Source: Azonexus sp. (GTDB taxonomy: Bacteria; Pseudomonadota; Gammaproteobacteria; Burkholderiales; Rhodocyclaceae). Taken from it: DNA of 22,870 bases. Below the pieces are notes generated by a model, which saw only the letters and a list, made by a program, of their open reading frames with translations, was not told where the DNA came from and searched no databases. The stretch covers positions 1-22,870 of the forward strand of contig JAISPT010000062.1 of the NCBI GenBank assembly GCA_031274715.1, given 5' to 3'. A program made the position numbers and the translations under genes. This document shows positions 7,237 to 14,607 of this stretch, piece by piece. How positions within the stretch are numbered: position 1 is the stretch's first letter; the number at the start of each line of letters is the position of its first letter.

Positions 7237-8643
7237 CTGGGCGGCGACCCGTTGGCCCAGGGTAGCGACAGCCGCCTGCCAGCACTGCGAATCGGGATGG
7301 CCGAAATTGAGCCGCAGGAAATTCGCGAACTGACGCCTAGCCGAGAAGATCGGCCCCGGGGCAATGCTGATGCCGCGTTCCAGCACCTCCCGGTGCAAGC
7401 GCAGCGTATCGACCTGGCGCGGCAGTTCCAGCCACAGGAAATAGCCGCCCCGAGGCCGGGCCAGCCGCGTGCTGGCGGGAAAATAGCGCTCGACGGCATC
7501 GACCAAGCCAGCTTCCTGCTCGGCCAGGCGCCGGCACAACTGGCGCAGGTGATTCTCGTAGGCACCGTGCTCAAGGTAGTCGGCGAGTGCGATCTGCACC
7601 GGCCCGCTGGTTGCCAGGCTGGTCGATAACTTCAGGCGCTGGATCTGCCGAGCGAAACGCCCGGCCGCCACCCAGCCCAGGCGATAACCAGGGGCCAAGC
7701 ACTTGGAAAAGGACGAAACATGCATCACCAGCCCGTCCGGATCGTCAGCCTTGCTACAGCGCGGTGCCTGGCAGCCGAAATACAGCTCGCCATAGACGTC
7801 GTTCTCGATCAGCGGCACCTGGTGGCGGGTCAGCAATTCGAGCAGGGCTTTCTTGCGCTCGTCGGAAACCAGGCTGCCGGTCGGGTTGGCGAAATTGAGC
7901 ATCAGCAGGCAGGCCTTGACTGGATGGCGACGCAGCGCCTCCTCCAGGGCACCCAGGCTGATGCCCTCGCGTGGATGACTGGGAATCTCGATCACTTTCA
8001 GGCCCAGCCGCTCACTGGCCTGCAGGCCAGCATAGAAAGTCGGCGCCTCGACGGCGATCAGGTCGCCCGGCCGGGTCGCCGCCTGCAGGCAGAGATTCAG
8101 TCCTTCCGTGGCGCCCGAGGTGATGACAATCTCCCGCGGCGACACCGGTGCCCCCTGCGCCAGATAGCGCAGGGCCAACTGGCGGCGCAGTTCCTCGTTG
8201 CCGGGCGGCAAGTCGGCAACCGTGGCCAGTGGGTCGAAGCGGCGCGCGGCGCCGGCCAAGTAACGACCGAGCTTGTCCAGCGGGAACAGATAGGGACTGG
8301 GAAAGCTGGAGCCGAGCGGTACCACCGCCGGATCGCGAACGCCGTCGAGAATCTGGAAGATGAAGTCGCTGACCTGCAGCGCCGTCGAGCCACCAGTTGG
8401 CAACGTCATTTCCGGTTCGGACAGGCTGCGCCCGAGACGGGCACGGACGAAATAACCGGATTTCGGGCGGGCCTCGATCAGGCCCCGGCTTTCCAGCAGG
8501 TAGTAAGCCTGGGTCACAGTGATCGGACTGACACCGTGCCGACCGCAGGCTTGGCGTACCGAGAGCAGACGGTCGCCGGCGCGCAGCACGCCGGAACGGA
8601 TCAGGTGTTCGGTCTGTTCGGCAAGGTCCTGGTAAAGGCTCAT
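7231..8643 (-). CDS. MocR/GntR-type transcriptional regulator with aminotransferase domain
   Basis: A 470-residue fusion. Residues 1-68 form a GntR winged helix (GVLRAGDRLLSVRQACGRHG, VSPITVTQAYYLLESRGLIE). The rest is a fold-type I aminotransferase with NFANPTGS, ENDVYGELYF (Asp282, Tyr284) and SSFSKCLAPGYRLGW, where Lys314 should hold pyridoxal phosphate. Such proteins act as PLP-sensing regulators. The start at 8643 matches the family N-terminus, though no clear Shine-Dalgarno is visible; the upstream extension to 8769 runs into the neighbouring gene and is rejected. It follows the exported-protein gene by 43 bases in the same direction and ends convergently on norF. Confidence 0.9.
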   Translation of the reverse strand: MSLYQDLAEQTEHLIRSGVLRAGDRLLSVRQACGRHGVSPITVTQAYYLLESRGLIEARPKSGYFVRARLGRSLSEPEMTLPTGGSTALQVSDFIFQILDGVRDPAVVPLGSSFPSPYLFPLDKLGRYLAGAARRFDPLATVADLPPGNEELRRQLALRYLAQGAPVSPREIVITSGATEGLNLCLQAATRPGDLIAVEAPTFYAGLQASERLGLKVIEIPSHPREGISLGALEEALRRHPVKACLLMLNFANPTGSLVSDERKKALLELLTRHQVPLIENDVYGELYFGCQAPRCSKADDPDGLVMHVSSFSKCLAPGYRLGWVAAGRFARQIQRLKLSTSLATSGPVQIALADYLEHGAYENHLRQLCRRLAEQEAGLVDAVERYFPASTRLARPRGGYFLWLELPRQVDTLRLHREVLERGISIAPGPIFSARRQFANFLRLNFGHPDSQCWQAAVATLGQRVAAQL

Positions 8644-8686
8644 GGCAGCGGCATGCTGGCAATGAGGCGGCGGCCGGCGTTGCCGG

Positions 8687-9400
8687 CTAGGGCGCCGAGC
8701 AGTGGTCGCTGCCCGGCAGGATGCGGCAGATGATCCGGCCGTCGAGACTATCGACCACATCGATTTCATCGAGCACGCCGATCAGGTAGCGCTTCTTCAG
8801 CGTGAAATCGGTCGGCTGGGCGTGCATCGCCTTCCAGAAGGTCGTGCTTTCGCCGATCACCGGCTCGACCAGCCAGGCCCTGGCGCGCAAGCCGAGGTGT
8901 GTAGCCAGTTCGGCCGGCAGGTCGGCACTGAAGCCGGCATCGTCGTCGCTGCGGCGCGGATAGAAGTCGTAGAGATTCTCGAAGGCCAGAAAGTAATCGT
9001 AGCGCCAACTGACCTTCATCCGCTGCGGGCTGCCGATCTTGTCCTCCTGCTCATACTCGCCGCGCTCGATAGCAACCGATTGCAGCGGCAGGAACTTGAA
9101 GCGGTAGTAATCCTCGTTCGCTGGGTCGGCCTGCGGCCGCCAACTCCAACCCTCGGCAATCTGGTTGAAGGCCATCCGGTAGCGCAGCGTCGCCCGCGTG
9201 CCCTCGGTATCGATACTGAAGCCGGGACTGGCCGCCAGGTCGACATCGACTTCGACCACCTGTCCGCGCTGCGCCAGCAGTTCGGACGGTGCCAGGCGGG
9301 CCAGCATCTCGTAGCGGTCGACAGCTGGTTCCGCCGCACCAGCCGGAAGAAAAAAAGCGGCAAGCGCAGCCGCCGTAATCGCTTCTCTAAGAATGCGCAT
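8687..9400 (-). CDS. putative exported protein of unknown function
   Basis: A 237-residue protein starting MRILREAITAAALAAFFLPA with GAAEP after it: a charged start, hydrophobic core and AxA-type site, so a Sec signal peptide cut near residue 23 is likely. The mature part is soluble and mostly beta-type by eye, with repeated charged/aromatic segments (RGEYEQEDKIGSPQRMKVSW, YDFYPRRSDDDAG) and a Cys pair near the end (IICRILPGSDHC). An upstream ATG at 9430 would add ten residues before the signal peptide and is less likely. The family was not recognised. It is the first gene of a probable pair with the MocR-type regulator. Confidence 0.7.
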   Translation of the reverse strand: MRILREAITAAALAAFFLPAGAAEPAVDRYEMLARLAPSELLAQRGQVVEVDVDLAASPGFSIDTEGTRATLRYRMAFNQIAEGWSWRPQADPANEDYYRFKFLPLQSVAIERGEYEQEDKIGSPQRMKVSWRYDYFLAFENLYDFYPRRSDDDAGFSADLPAELATHLGLRARAWLVEPVIGESTTFWKAMHAQPTDFTLKKRYLIGVLDEIDVVDSLDGRIICRILPGSDHCSAP

Positions 9401-9607
9401 GTCGATTGGAATGCCAACCATATGGGCCATGACACCGAGCGCTATCTTGGGCGCAACACACTGATCGGCCCATGATGCGTATCAACTTTTACCGCCGACT
9501 CACCCCTGCGCTTACGCTATCGCCCAACGGAAGCAGACCAGGGTACCGAGAAAGATGCTGGTCGACGCGGCGGCAAATAGGTATACGACTGCATGCGCTG
9601 GCTAGCG

Positions 9608-9664
9608 GCCTAACTATCGATCAGCTTCCTCGCTTTCCGAGGGAGTCCATATACGCGGTTAGAG
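9608..9664 (-). other. attC-like recombination site at the end of the nuclease gene
   Basis: Read on the minus strand, this 57-base segment starts with CTCTAAC and ends with GTTAGGC, matching the R'' and R' core sites of integron attC sites (GTTRRRY). The centre folds as CCTCG-GAAAG-CGAGG, extended by further partly paired bases. The stop codon of the preceding gene lies inside the R'' part, as is common for cassette genes. The outer L-box pairing is weak, so this is a candidate only. Confidence 0.4.
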
Positions 9665-10234
9665 TGCATTGTCGAGCACCACCTGAGTACGGAAAAGGCG
9701 CGACTTGCTGTCACCAAACACGGCATGCTCAAGCTGGTAGGAGCAATTAAGTTCTTGGGTGAGCAACCGACAGAAAGCCGAAGCTCTTTCTTCGTCCGAA
9801 AGCCCATGCAACGACAGACAGAAGTCCATCGCTTCATTGTGAATGAAGAACCGCCGGGGGACATTCCGTTCGTTTTCAGCGACAAGGCCATAACGGAGGT
9901 ACGGATAGATCTGCTTATGTTTTGCAGCCTTAGCACTGTAGGTCAGAACGTCGTGAGTGGTGATAGTGGTCTTGAACTCCAATACAACCCGAGGGAGCAA
10001 GACATCTTCGGATTTCACTTCAAATAGGCATAGGTCGGTTTGGAATGCCGAACTCCCACGCTTCGGAGAGCGTACCTGTGCCTCAGACATGACCTTTAGA
10101 TTGTTGTCCACGGTCACTTGGTAGAGAAGGACCGCGTGCGGTTGAACCTTCAACGGCTGCTTCTTCAGTTCCCTCGTAATGAGGTTCTGTGCAATTTCGA
10201 CAAATTTATCGACAAACTTGCTTTCAGCGGCCAT
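9659..10234 (-). CDS. PD-(D/E)XK nuclease-like protein
   Basis: A 191-residue protein starting MAAESKFVDKFVEIAQNLI. The segment FQTDLCLFEV followed about 15 residues later by VVLEFKTTIT fits the D...ExK core of the PD-(D/E)XK nuclease superfamily, the fold of many restriction enzymes. A specific family was not recognised and no partner methyltransferase is in the window. Base composition and codons are clearly more AT-rich and less biased than the flanking chromosome, pointing to transfer. The ATG at 10234 is preferred to 10312 because the extension looks non-coding, but the ribosome-binding site is weak. An attC-like site directly at its end suggests that it arrived as a gene cassette. Confidence 0.65.
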   Translation of the reverse strand: MAAESKFVDKFVEIAQNLITRELKKQPLKVQPHAVLLYQVTVDNNLKVMSEAQVRSPKRGSSAFQTDLCLFEVKSEDVLLPRVVLEFKTTITTHDVLTYSAKAAKHKQIYPYLRYGLVAENERNVPRRFFIHNEAMDFCLSLHGLSDEERASAFCRLLTQELNCSYQLEHAVFGDSKSRLFRTQVVLDNAL

Positions 10235-10376
10235 AGAGATGTGCTCTAGCAAATGAAAAAGACTTCCCCGTCCAAAGCTACGGCAGCAGCGACCGGGAGT
10301 GGGTGCTTGCATAATTTTGTCATTGATCTAGCCCACTTCGTCTCGCCAACCTGCTCGAAAACAATGTTTTGGTGCT

Positions 10377-10949
10377 TCACGACGAACGGCCGCAATACGG
10401 CGCTCCTCCCCGGTACCCGCTCGGTTCCGGGCGCTGCATGGTGCTCCGCACCAAACCGGAAGTAGCGTCGAATAACACGTCGAAGCGTGCCAGACGGCTC
10501 CAGTCGTCGCAGAACCGCCATTCCCAGGCCAGTTCGTCGCGCGCCGCGAAGTAGATGGTCCACGCCGGATTGGGCGGTCCGAGCAGGCGCAGGATGGCCT
10601 CATGGTCGTCGCGCCCCGGCACGATCCGGGAGAAATGGCTCATCTGCAGCACGTTCTCGATCCGGATCAGGCGGCCGTCCGGGGCGAAAAAGGCCATGTA
10701 GGTATGCGGTCCGGCCGGGCCGCGAGGGTAGGCCAGTTGCAGGCTGCCGTCGGCATCCTGCCAGCGCAGAACCGGTTCGCCCATGACGGCGATGACATCA
10801 TCGACGGTCGCCACGCCGGGCTGCAGCCCGCGCCCGTCGTAGGCGGCGCAGCCGGCGAGCAGGAGCAGCACCAGGATACACAGCCAACAGGCAGCAAGCC
10901 GGTCGGCAATCCCAGCCACGGCTTCGGGGTGCATCTTGCTCAGTGCCAC
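10377..10949 (-). CDS. lipoprotein, SmpA/BamE-like domain
   Basis: A 190-residue protein beginning with GTG at 10949, chosen because GGGAGG lies 7 bases upstream. A long hydrophobic segment ends in LLLAGC, a lipobox placing the lipid-carrying Cys near residue 34. The mature part has the BamE/SmpA-like pattern: GVATVDDVIAVMGEPVLRW, TYMAFFAPDGRLIRI, then EAILRLLGPP and AWEWRFCDDW. BamE proper supports outer-membrane protein insertion; this longer betaproteobacterial type is of unknown role. Codon use is native. The nuclease gene follows 142 bases downstream on the same strand, where composition drops. Confidence 0.8.
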   Translation of the reverse strand: MALSKMHPEAVAGIADRLAACWLCILVLLLLAGCAAYDGRGLQPGVATVDDVIAVMGEPVLRWQDADGSLQLAYPRGPAGPHTYMAFFAPDGRLIRIENVLQMSHFSRIVPGRDDHEAILRLLGPPNPAWTIYFAARDELAWEWRFCDDWSRLARFDVLFDATSGLVRSTMQRPEPSGYRGGAPYCGRSS

Positions 10950-11095
10950 GGCAACCTCCCGATGATTGCTGGATAAGTTTTAAGCGTAGCACCAATACAT
11001 GACGTATCGCTTGGCCCGCATCATGGCACACTGGATTGGTAACATTCCGTCCTCCGCTTGTGCCACAATGACGTTGCACTACAGTTGCGGTATGG

Positions 11096-11105
11096 TGCAT
11101 CGCAC
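11096..11105 (+). promoter_or_regulatory. candidate operator TGCATCGCAC upstream of fabI
   Basis: GTGC-ATC-GCAC is an inverted repeat in the 192-base region before fabI, preceded by GTATG. The same ten bases occur in the pta promoter at 13125, and the minus strand there also reads GTATGGTGC. TGC-rich dyads of this type resemble those described for PHA-responsive PhaR regulators, but that link is an inference. Confidence 0.45.
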
Positions 11106-11141
11106 TAAGCATGCCCAGCTTTATTCGAAAGGATGCACAGC

Positions 11142-11939
11142 ATGACTATGGAAACCACTAGTCCGGCCTCTGCCCTGCTGCCGCTCGCCGGCAAGAAGGG
11201 ACTAATCACCGGCGTCGCCAACGACAAGTCGATTGCCTACGCTGTCGCCAAGGCTATCGTCGCCCTCGGTGGCGAGATCGCCATTACTTACCAGAACGAT
11301 AAGACCGCCCGGTACACCCAGCCGCTGGCCGAAGCACTGGGCGCCAAGCTGTTCCTCAAGCTCGACGTCGCCGAGCCGGGTAGCCTGGAAGGCGTCGTCG
11401 CCCAATGCGGCGACACCTTCGGCACCGTCGACTTCGCGCTGCATTCGATGGCTTTCTGTAACGCCCAGGATCTGCACGGCCGCGTCATCGACACCACCGA
11501 GACCGGCTTCGAGGCGGCAATGAATGTCTCCTGCCACAGCTTCCTGCGCTTGGCCAAGGCGCTGGAGCCGCTGATGCCACAGGGCGGCTCGCTGATCACC
11601 ATGTCCTACCTCGGCGCCGAGCGCGTCGTACGCAATTACGGCGTCATGGGCATCATCAAGGCGGCACTTGAGTCGGCGGTGCGCTACATGGCTTACGATC
11701 TCGGCCCCAAGGGCATCCGCGTCTTCGCTGTGTCGCCCGGCCCGATCATGACCCGTGCTGCCTCCGGTATCGCTAATTTCAACAACCTGATCGAATCCGA
11801 CGCCCAGAAGGCGCCGCTCGGCCGTACAGTGACCATCGAGGAAGTCGGCGCCCTGACTGCCTTCCTGTGCACGCCGGGTTCCTCGGGCATGACCGGCCAG
11901 ACGATCTACGTCGACGCCGGCGCCCACATCGTCGCCTGA
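11142..11939 (+). CDS. fabI: enoyl-[acyl-carrier-protein] reductase (NADH)
   Basis: A 265-residue short-chain dehydrogenase/reductase of the FabI type, reducing enoyl-ACP in fatty acid synthesis. The cofactor loop reads GVANDKSIAYAVA (FabI-type G-x5-S rather than the classical TGxxxGxG). The active site is NYGVMGIIKAALES with the Tyr-x6-Lys spacing (about Y166 and K173). Three in-frame ATGs exist at 11133, 11142 and 11148; AAAGGA at 11128-11133 gives correct spacing only to 11142. It leads a probable operon with the kinase-like and phosphatase-like genes. As it stands beside pta-ackA and near phaC, it may be a second FabI paralogue used under oxygen limitation rather than the housekeeping copy; this is an inference. 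Confidence 0.92.
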   Translation: MTMETTSPASALLPLAGKKGLITGVANDKSIAYAVAKAIVALGGEIAITYQNDKTARYTQPLAEALGAKLFLKLDVAEPGSLEGVVAQCGDTFGTVDFALHSMAFCNAQDLHGRVIDTTETGFEAAMNVSCHSFLRLAKALEPLMPQGGSLITMSYLGAERVVRNYGVMGIIKAALESAVRYMAYDLGPKGIRVFAVSPGPIMTRAASGIANFNNLIESDAQKAPLGRTVTIEEVGALTAFLCTPGSSGMTGQTIYVDAGAHIVA

Positions 11940-11950
11940 GGACAGAAACG

Positions 11951-11980
11951 GCCGACGCGGGCTGCACGACCCGCGTCGGC
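11951..11980 (+). other. strong intercistronic hairpin after fabI
   Basis: GCCGACGCGGG and CCCGCGTCGGC form a perfect 11-bp GC-rich stem with an 8-base loop, starting 12 bases after the fabI stop. No T-run follows, so it is not a standard intrinsic terminator. It may protect the upstream mRNA end or attenuate transcription into the kinase-like gene, whose start is 33 bases further on. Confidence 0.75.
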
Positions 11981-12012
11981 AACAGCGATAGCGAGAATCA
12001 GGAGAGGAAACC

Positions 12013-12588
12013 ATGCACGACAACGACTCCCCGATCATCACCGATCCGATCCCCGACCATCCCCTGCTCCGCGGACGCCGGGAGATCGGCCGCGGCGAAA
12101 GCAGCATCGTCGTCGAAGCCGATACCGTCAACGGTCAGGAGCGCGTTTACAAGATTCTCTCCTCGCCCACCGATCACGCCTACTACACTGCCCCCGACCG
12201 CCCGACTGGCCGCCACTTTCCCGTCGTGTTCGCCGATCACGGCACGGTCGGCCACTCCAGCCGCGGCTTTCCCTTCCACATCGTCGAAGTCGAGCGCCTC
12301 TATCCACTGGGTACCGGCGAGGCCGCCAAGGTAGCGACCCGGATTTCGACCGCCTACCTCGATGCCTGCATGATGTGGCGCAACCTGGCCCAGGACATGG
12401 GACGGATCGCCCTGCACCACTTGGCGGTAACGCCAATGGGGTGGAGCGATGCGGTGCAGGAGTCGCTGCGGGCGCTGAAGACTTTCTCCGAGGAATACGG
12501 CGCCCTGCCCGACCTGATCAAGACCGACAACCTGATGATGCGCAAGGACGGCACACTGGTCTTCTCCGATCCGGTCTTCATGGAATGA
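12013..12588 (+). CDS. small protein kinase-like protein
   Basis: A 191-residue protein with an apparent minimal kinase layout. A glycine loop GRGESSIVVEAD (26-37) is followed by an invariant-lysine candidate in RVYKIL (K47), a hinge-like HIVEVERLYPLG (89-100), then DLIKTDNLMMRKDGTLVFSD (167-186), resembling the catalytic loop (D...N) and the metal-binding Asp position. The D-to-N distance is 6 rather than the usual 5, no HRD/HGD is visible, and DFG is replaced by SDP, so it may be divergent or inactive. AGGAGAGG precedes the ATG. It sits between fabI and a Cys-phosphatase gene. The kinase call is a reading of motifs, not a confirmed family assignment. Confidence 0.6.
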   Translation: MHDNDSPIITDPIPDHPLLRGRREIGRGESSIVVEADTVNGQERVYKILSSPTDHAYYTAPDRPTGRHFPVVFADHGTVGHSSRGFPFHIVEVERLYPLGTGEAAKVATRISTAYLDACMMWRNLAQDMGRIALHHLAVTPMGWSDAVQESLRALKTFSEEYGALPDLIKTDNLMMRKDGTLVFSDPVFME

Positions 12589-12609
12589 GCGAATGATGAC
12601 CTCCCGCCC

Positions 12610-13092
12610 ATGACCATCAGCCGAGTCTGCTACACCTCGCGCCAGCTCGCCGAATCGCTGGCGGGCAATCCTTACATGGCGGTGATCTCGATCACCGACC
12701 CCAGCACACCGCCAGCCCGACTCGATCCGATGTTCCGCCACGTGCTGCGCCTGTCGTTTTTCGACGCGGAGCCGGCCGACGAGTACCTGCCGCTGCTGCC
12801 CGGCCTGTTCGACCTGCACATGGCCCGCGCCATCGACACTTTCATCGGCAAGCTGCAGATGGCGCCGTTCGAGATGTCGGTGATGGTGCATTGCGAATAT
12901 GGCATCAGCCGTTCAGCGGCGGTCGCGCTGTTCATCGAGGCGCTGACCGGCGCCCCGCTAGTTGCCCGCGAATTCGCCTTCGCCGCCAATCACTGGGTAA
13001 TCGACCGCTTGCTGGTATTGCATCCGCAACTGACGGTGGACATCCCGCTCGCCAGCCACGCCCACGAGCGGCGCCAAGCCAACCGCGACTGA
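12610..13092 (+). CDS. dual-specificity/tyrosine phosphatase-like protein
   Basis: A 160-residue cytosolic protein with the Cys-phosphatase signature VHCEYGISRSAAVAL: HC-x5-R-S with nucleophile Cys95 and phosphate-binding Arg101. Upstream, LSFFDAEPADEY supplies a candidate general acid, Asp52, at the usual distance. The length fits a minimal DSP domain. The start at 12610 lies 21 bases after the kinase-like stop, so the two genes are very likely co-translated. A role in reversing phosphorylation by the kinase-like neighbour, or on one of the metabolic enzymes encoded around it, is inferred from position only. Confidence 0.82.
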   Translation: MTISRVCYTSRQLAESLAGNPYMAVISITDPSTPPARLDPMFRHVLRLSFFDAEPADEYLPLLPGLFDLHMARAIDTFIGKLQMAPFEMSVMVHCEYGISRSAAVALFIEALTGAPLVAREFAFAANHWVIDRLLVLHPQLTVDIPLASHAHERRQANRD

Positions 13093-13116
13093 GTGCCCAC
13101 GTAGCATGCGACAACG

Positions 13117-13145
13117 TTGTTTGCTGCATCGCACCATACTATACT
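13117..13145 (+). promoter_or_regulatory. predicted pta-ackA promoter with embedded operator
   Basis: TTGTTT (13117-13122) and TATACT (13140-13145) form a sigma-70-like pair with 17-base spacing, 44 bases before the pta start codon. The spacer contains TGCATCGCAC (13125-13134), the dyad shared with the fabI upstream region; this is a classical place for a repressor site. ACAACGTTGT at 13111-13120 is a further perfect 10-base palindrome overlapping the -35. Confidence 0.5.
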
Positions 13146-13188
13146 AACCTTCACCTCTAGCCATACCGACCATTCTCGGGAGTCCGTC

Positions 13189-14607
13189 ATGCAAGCGAAT
13201 AACGAGCAACATTACCTGGTCAACAAAACCTTCGACGAGATCGCCGTCGGCGATTCGGCCAGCCTGACCCGCACGTTGATGCCGGAAGACGTCAAGCTGT
13301 TCGCCATCATGACCGGCGACTTCAACCCCACCGTCGCCGCTCCGCAGTATTCGCAAAGCGGCATGTTCCGCGAAGTGATCGCTCATGGCATGTGGAGTGG
13401 CTCGCTGATTTCGACCCTGCTCGGCACGCAATTTCCTGGCCCCGGCACCATTCTGGTCGACCAGGCGCTGCACTTCGCCCGTCCGGTAACCATCGGCGAC
13501 GTCATCACCATCACCGTGACCACCAAGCAGAAATTCCAGCACAACAAGCACATTCTCTTCGACTGCGTGTGCACCAATCAGGAGGATCTGCCGGTGGTCT
13601 GCGGCACGGTCGAGGTACTGGCGCCGACCGAGAAAATCTCCTACCTGCGCCAGACGCATATGCCGGAAGTACATATCGACGACAAGCTGGAGCGCTTCGA
13701 TCGATTGCTGTCGCAGGTCAAGGGCCTGGAGCCGATCCCGACCGCGGTCGCCCATCCGTGCGACCACGAATCGCTGAAAGGCCCGGTCATGGCCTTCCAG
13801 GCCGGCATCATCGAGCCCATCCTGGTTGGCCCGGAGAGCAAGATCCGCGCAGTGGCCGAGGAATTCTCGATCGATCTGTCCGGCATCCGCATCGTCAACG
13901 CCGCGCACAGCCACGACTCGGCGGCCCTGGCGGTGTCCCTGGTACGCACCGGCGATGCCGAGGCGCTGATGAAAGGCAGCCTGCATACCGACGAACTGAT
14001 GGGCGAAGTCATCTCGCGCGCTAACGGCCTGCGGACCAACCGCCGCATCAGCCACGTCTTCCTGATGAGCGTGCCGACTTACCACCGGCCGTTGCTGATT
14101 ACCGACGCGGCGATCAACATTGCGCCGACGCTGGAAGACAAAGTCGACATCATCCAGAACGCCATCGACCTGGCCCACATCATCGGCATCCCCGAGCCCA
14201 AGGTGGCGATCCTCTCGGCAGTCGAGACCGTCAACCCGAAGATCGAATCGACGCTGCACGCCGCCGCCCTGTGCAAGATGGCCGACCGTGGCCAGATCAC
14301 CGGCGGTATCCTCGATGGCCCGCTGGCCTTCGACAACGCCGTGTCCATCGTCGCCGCCAAGACCAAGGGCATCAAGTCGGCGGTCGCCGGCAATGCCGAA
14401 ATCCTCGTCGTCCCCGATCTCGAATCCGGCAACATGGTGGCCAAGCAGTTGGAGTACCTGGCCAACGCGCTGACCGCCGGCATCGTCCTCGGCACCCGCG
14501 TGCCCATCGTACTGACCAGCCGCGCCGACACCGCCGAGACACGCACCGCCTCCTGCGTCATCGGCGCCCTCATTGCCCACGCCAACCGTAAAGCCGCGAG
14601 CGCCTGA
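13189..14607 (+). CDS. MaoC-like domain / phosphate acetyltransferase fusion
   Basis: A 472-residue two-domain protein. Residues 1-150 resemble an R-specific enoyl-CoA hydratase (MaoC, hot-dog fold) with MTGDFNPTVAAPQYSQS and VIAHGMWSGSLISTLLG. The second part (about 165-472) is a phosphate acetyl/butyryltransferase, with GIIEPILVGPESKI, MKGSLHTDELM, KVAILSAVETVNPKI and QITGGILDGPLAFDNAVS; it converts acyl-CoA and phosphate to acyl-phosphate for acetate kinase. The start at 13189 has GGGAG upstream; the longer frame from 13117 begins inside the promoter. The hydratase motif GDxNPxH has Val where the catalytic His should be, so the first domain may be inactive. It overlaps ackA by one base (TGATG). 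Confidence 0.88.
   Translation: MQANNEQHYLVNKTFDEIAVGDSASLTRTLMPEDVKLFAIMTGDFNPTVAAPQYSQSGMFREVIAHGMWSGSLISTLLGTQFPGPGTILVDQALHFARPVTIGDVITITVTTKQKFQHNKHILFDCVCTNQEDLPVVCGTVEVLAPTEKISYLRQTHMPEVHIDDKLERFDRLLSQVKGLEPIPTAVAHPCDHESLKGPVMAFQAGIIEPILVGPESKIRAVAEEFSIDLSGIRIVNAAHSHDSAALAVSLVRTGDAEALMKGSLHTDELMGEVISRANGLRTNRRISHVFLMSVPTYHRPLLITDAAINIAPTLEDKVDIIQNAIDLAHIIGIPEPKVAILSAVETVNPKIESTLHAAALCKMADRGQITGGILDGPLAFDNAVSIVAAKTKGIKSAVAGNAEILVVPDLESGNMVAKQLEYLANALTAGIVLGTRVPIVLTSRADTAETRTASCVIGALIAHANRKAASA

Noticed and set aside
9500..9610. Minus-strand stretch translating to YLFAAASTSIFLGTLVCF and a stop, possible gene remnant
   Set aside because: It has an upstream in-frame stop and no start codon, and is too short to assign; it could be a fragment of a membrane protein but is unsupported.
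13144..14580. 478-codon minus-strand frame opposite the Pta fusion gene
   Set aside because: Same shadow effect; Gly/Asp/Arg-rich translation without motifs, fully covered by a recognised gene.
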